Source of the DNA: JAZDIT01 sp043804755
Lineage (GTDB): Bacteria; Patescibacteriota; Minisyncoccia; Minisyncoccales; JAQTPW01
Assembly (NCBI GenBank): GCA_043804755.1
Contig: JAZDIT010000027.1
Location: forward strand, 1 to 19,865
DNA length: 19,865 nt
Direction: 5' to 3'
Made by a program: the position numbers and the translations under genes. Every line of letters begins with the position of its first letter. Position 1 is the stretch's first letter. Shown here piece by piece: positions 17,489 through 19,865 of the stretch. The notes under the pieces were generated by a model. It made no database searches and was not told the origin of the DNA. It saw only the letters and a list, made by a program, of their open reading frames with translations.

Positions 17489-18940
17489 CTATTCACCCAG
17501 GTCGATAATTTCGTCTATTTTTATCTGGTTTACGAATTCCGGAATGTGGCTGACCAGGATCATGGCTCCCTCGTATTTATTCAATGCCAAAGCGATAACG
17601 GGCAAATGGCGGAAATTTATATGGTTGGTCGGCTCGTCCAAAATCAAAAGCCCGGGTTTTTGGAGGACAAGCCTTGCAAAAGACACGAGCCCTTTCTGCC
17701 CTTCTGATAAACTGTCTATCTTTGAATACATCAAATCCCCTGTTATCAGAAATCCTGCCGCAAGAGAACGAAGATTTTCTTCGGATATATTTCCCGCAAC
17801 CGAGCTCAAAGAATGGTAAACCGTATCTTCAAAATCAAGAGTGGAAAAATCCTGGCGATAATATCCCACTTTAACGTTCGGGGCGATCTTGGCTCCCTTT
17901 GCCTTTCCAAAAACAAGAGATTCCAGCAAAGTTGTCTTGCCGATGCCGTTGGGCCCGGCCAAAAGCAGACGCTCTCTCTTTCTCAAGGAAATATTCGCCT
18001 CCCTCCTGACCGACTTGTTGCCTTTCATCACGGAAAAAGAAGTTATGTTTAAAATCTCTCCTCCGATATCTTCCTGTACCGGAATGAAAAATTGTCTGAT
18101 GGTTTTGTCCTCTTTCCTTACATCCACTTTTGCTTCCTCCATCTCTTTTGCTTTTTCCCGCATCTTTTTTGCCAAAAACCTGAGGTGTCCTCCTTTGTGG
18201 GAAAAATAATTGGCCTTTTCTTTTTTCTCTTCGATCTGTTTTTCCAGTTGCGCGTTTTTCCTGTTCTCCCTTTCCATTCTTGCGGAAATCTCGACAAGCA
18301 GATCGAAATAATTACCGACATACTGTTCAACTTTTCTGGTAAAAACATCCAGGTAAAGGACTCCCTGAGTGAAGGCATTCAAAAACTCTGCGTCATGCGA
18401 AATGACAATGCACGTTTTTTTATAATCAATCAGGAATTTTGTAAGATGTTCTATCCCGGCCCGATCCAGGTTATTCGTCGGCTCGTCTAAAAGCAGCAAG
18501 TCGGGATTCCGGATGATTGCCGATGCCAGGAGGAGTCTCGCCTGCTGGCCGCCCGAAAAAGACTTTATGGTCCGGTCATGATCAGCCGAAAGGTTTACTA
18601 TCTCCAAAACCCTGTCTATTTTCGGATCAATGTCGTATTCTTTTTCTTTGAAACATTTCTGGAAAAAATCACGGAGCGTAAACCCCATCATGCCCCTGGA
18701 AATCACCTGTTTTGCCTGGGCAACCGTAACGCCATTTACAACATTTACCGCTCCGGAATTAGATTCGAGGCCGCCCGTAATAAGATTAAAAATAGTGCTT
18801 TTCCCGGAACCGTTCTGGCCCATCAAAGCGATCTTTGATCCGCATCTCACGGAAAAATCAACCTCATCCAATATGGGTTTGTTCGGTCCATGCGAAAAGG
18901 ACACTTTATTGAATCTCAGTATGACTTCTCCGTTGTTCAT
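17489..18940 (-). CDS. ABC-F family ATPase
   Basis: ABC-F protein: two ABC ATPase domains in one soluble chain with no TM segments, a family that acts on ribosomes in translation quality control or antibiotic resistance. Domain 1: Walker A GQNGSGKST (41-49), signature SFSGGQQ (127-133), Walker B LLLLDEPTNNLD (148-159), H-switch SHD (181-183). A charged coiled-coil linker spans about 215-275. Domain 2: Walker A GPNGIGKTT (329-337), signature LSEGQ (411-415), Walker B LLILDEPTNH (431-440), H-switch SHI (464-466). The second site deviates: the D-loop reads NHINF instead of NHLD, and the H-switch is followed by Ile-Pro. At 483 aa it is short for the family. No SD; TTGATT-N16-TAAAGT lies upstream as a possible promoter. 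Confidence 0.9.
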   Translation of the reverse strand: MNNGEVILRFNKVSFSHGPNKPILDEVDFSVRCGSKIALMGQNGSGKSTIFNLITGGLESNSGAVNVVNGVTVAQAKQVISRGMMGFTLRDFFQKCFKEKEYDIDPKIDRVLEIVNLSADHDRTIKSFSGGQQARLLLASAIIRNPDLLLLDEPTNNLDRAGIEHLTKFLIDYKKTCIVISHDAEFLNAFTQGVLYLDVFTRKVEQYVGNYFDLLVEISARMERENRKNAQLEKQIEEKKEKANYFSHKGGHLRFLAKKMREKAKEMEEAKVDVRKEDKTIRQFFIPVQEDIGGEILNITSFSVMKGNKSVRREANISLRKRERLLLAGPNGIGKTTLLESLVFGKAKGAKIAPNVKVGYYRQDFSTLDFEDTVYHSLSSVAGNISEENLRSLAAGFLITGDLMYSKIDSLSEGQKGLVSFARLVLQKPGLLILDEPTNHINFRHLPVIALALNKYEGAMILVSHIPEFVNQIKIDEIIDLGE

Positions 18941-18995
18941 AAAAAATCGTTAAAACCATCTTACTTTAACACTTTTACCGAAAAAATCAAGATAA

Positions 18996-19022
18996 AAAGG
19001 GCCCTATTAGGAGGAACCCTTT
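18996..19022 (-). terminator. Terminator of the CYTH operon
   Basis: Minus strand AAAGGGTTC / GGGCCCTTT forms a 9-bp stem with two G-U pairs and a 9-nt loop, followed by TTATCTTG and more T. It lies 57 nt after the CYTH gene stop. The rest of 18941-19078 holds only the possible ABC-F promoter. Confidence 0.65.
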
Positions 19023-19078
19023 CTTTAGATTGGTCGATCTCTCTTTGGCCTAAGTCGCCCTGCCGGAACCTGCAAATT

Positions 19079-19639
19079 CTATTTTTTGTGCGCTTTCCGG
19101 TATAACATTCTTGGATATCCCATTTCTCTTTTTACTTCGTATTTAATATCCAAACTGTCTAATAAATCCTGGCAGGCCTTCCTGGTTTTGTCTATGCCTC
19201 CGAAATCTTTTTTTGCTTCAACTTCCATAAAATTACCTAAACCCTTAACTTGGTCCAATGTCACTTCAAAATCCTTGAAATTGAAATATTTGCGCGTTTT
19301 GTTTACGGTAACTTTGAGAATAAGTCCTATTTTCTTGAAGATTTCTTCAACAATCTCCGGTTTTTCAACTATAGTTTCGTATTCGTCGGCCGCCCTCAGC
19401 CAGCCATTTCTGCCAAAATGCACATAAGTATAATTCAAATGGTTTTTGCCTTTTTCATATCGAACCCTTAAATATTCAATCGGCTGCGGCTCATTGGTAA
19501 AAAAATTCTTCCGGGGAAGAACAAAATACTTATCAACCTGATTTCTGGTTTTAACGAATCTCCCCGCCTTTTTTAGTTTCTTTTCCGCCTCCTTCGGATT
19601 CTTTATCATGGCTTGGATCTCAACTTCAACATTTTTCAT
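19079..19639 (-). CDS. CYTH-domain protein (class IV adenylate cyclase / triphosphatase-like)
   Basis: A 186-aa CYTH-superfamily protein. The fold is a beta-barrel tunnel that binds triphosphate; members are class IV adenylate cyclases, thiamine triphosphatases or inorganic polyphosphatases. The N-terminal strand VEVEIQAMI corresponds to the ExExK signature, with the Lys replaced by Gln. Later strands fit: IEYLRVRYEKGKNHLNYTYVH, ADEYETIVEKPE, NKTRKYFNFKDFEVTLDQVKGLGNFMEVEAKKD. Most charged tunnel residues (R, K, E) are present, so catalysis is still possible. It shares an ATGA overlap with the upstream small Cys protein, so the two are translationally coupled. Exact substrate unknown. Confidence 0.85.
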   Translation of the reverse strand: MKNVEVEIQAMIKNPKEAEKKLKKAGRFVKTRNQVDKYFVLPRKNFFTNEPQPIEYLRVRYEKGKNHLNYTYVHFGRNGWLRAADEYETIVEKPEIVEEIFKKIGLILKVTVNKTRKYFNFKDFEVTLDQVKGLGNFMEVEAKKDFGGIDKTRKACQDLLDSLDIKYEVKREMGYPRMLYRKAHKK

Positions 19640-19842
19640 ATTTTTTTAGTTACTTTAGATTTTGCCTTCTTGATTTCCGCCGGTTTTTCCAATAATAAAC
19701 CTTTGTACAATTTGTATAAGAATGGAATTACTCCGCAGTCTTTGCACTTTCCCCAATTGCATCTGCCTTTATTCTTTTTTGAAAGCAACACGCAAAGCTT
19801 GATCTCTCTGTCGAAAACTTTTTTATTAATTTGATTTCTCAT
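19636..19842 (-). CDS. Small Cys-containing protein of unknown function
   Basis: A 68-aa basic protein with a cysteine cluster: C17 (KLCVLL), then RCNWGKCKDCGVIPFLYKLYKG, giving C28, C33 and C36. The four cysteines could bind zinc or a small Fe-S cluster. The aromatic GVIPFLYKLYKGLLLEKP stretch is followed by a lysine-rich tail. I recall similar short proteins in CPR genomes but know no function. Its TGA overlaps the CYTH start (ATGA), so the two are expressed together. The ATG lies 23 nt from the window edge; an upstream promoter or further operon genes cannot be seen. Confidence 0.7.
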   Translation of the reverse strand: MRNQINKKVFDREIKLCVLLSKKNKGRCNWGKCKDCGVIPFLYKLYKGLLLEKPAEIKKAKSKVTKKI

Positions 19843-19865
19843 AGTTATTCAAACTTTTTAAATTC

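Overview
The window (about 42% GC by eye) looks like chromosomal DNA from a small-genome bacterium of the Candidate Phyla Radiation (Patescibacteria). The reasons are bacterial core factors (GreA, Obg, a cold-shock protein, sigma70-type promoters) next to families I associate with that group: an archaeal-type phosphopantetheine adenylyltransferase, endonuclease Q, a short CxxC/CRxC zinc protein, a half-length MFS protein, and several short uncharacterised proteins. TGA acts as a stop (for example in two ATGA overlaps), so the standard bacterial code applies and the recoded CPR lineages are excluded. Every convincing gene is on the minus strand, so transcription runs from high to low coordinates. 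I see no tRNA, rRNA, CRISPR array, IS element or prophage.

In transcription order: 19842-19079 holds a small Cys-rich protein and a CYTH protein, ended by a terminator. 18940-15277 holds an ABC-F ATPase, Obg GTPase and a DEAD-box helicase. Next is a 312-nt structured leader and a cold-shock protein (14922-14725). 14617-14294 is a MazG-like NTP pyrophosphohydrolase. 14215-13051 is a block of short lineage-specific genes with good Shine-Dalgarno (SD) sequences, including a 37-aa membrane peptide and a tandem pair of related proteins of unknown family. 12961-11453 carries an HD-domain protein, a TRIC/UPF0126 membrane protein and YggT. 11351-9547 carries the adenylyltransferase, a second MazG-like protein, a DUF5661-type protein and a PD-(D/E)XK nuclease. 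9477-8405 is a DUF429-like and DUF4258-like pair, followed by a DksA/TraR-like zinc protein and a two-TM protein. 7387-6140 is endonuclease Q, then a 61-aa zinc protein, then greA with a long regulated-looking leader. 4907-36 holds an HD phosphohydrolase, a serine-hydrolase-like protein, a flippase-like membrane protein, the half-MFS protein and PolX.

The functional themes are DNA repair and nucleotide-pool cleaning (PolX, EndoQ, PD-(D/E)XK nuclease, two MazG-like proteins, two HD proteins), cold or stress RNA handling (Csp, DEAD-box, ABC-F, Obg), and RNA-polymerase secondary-channel factors (GreA, DksA-like).

The most interesting signals are regulatory. (1) The greA leader has tandem consensus promoters, a 31-codon leader ORF and two mutually exclusive pairings, which is the layout of an attenuator. 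(2) Two copies of a ~50-bp module combine the end of a terminator with a promoter placed exactly 6 nt before an ATG, implying leaderless mRNAs. (3) The cold-shock gene has a ~312-nt leader with serial hairpins. (4) A tandem paralogous gene pair of unknown family differs by a Cys-rich insertion.
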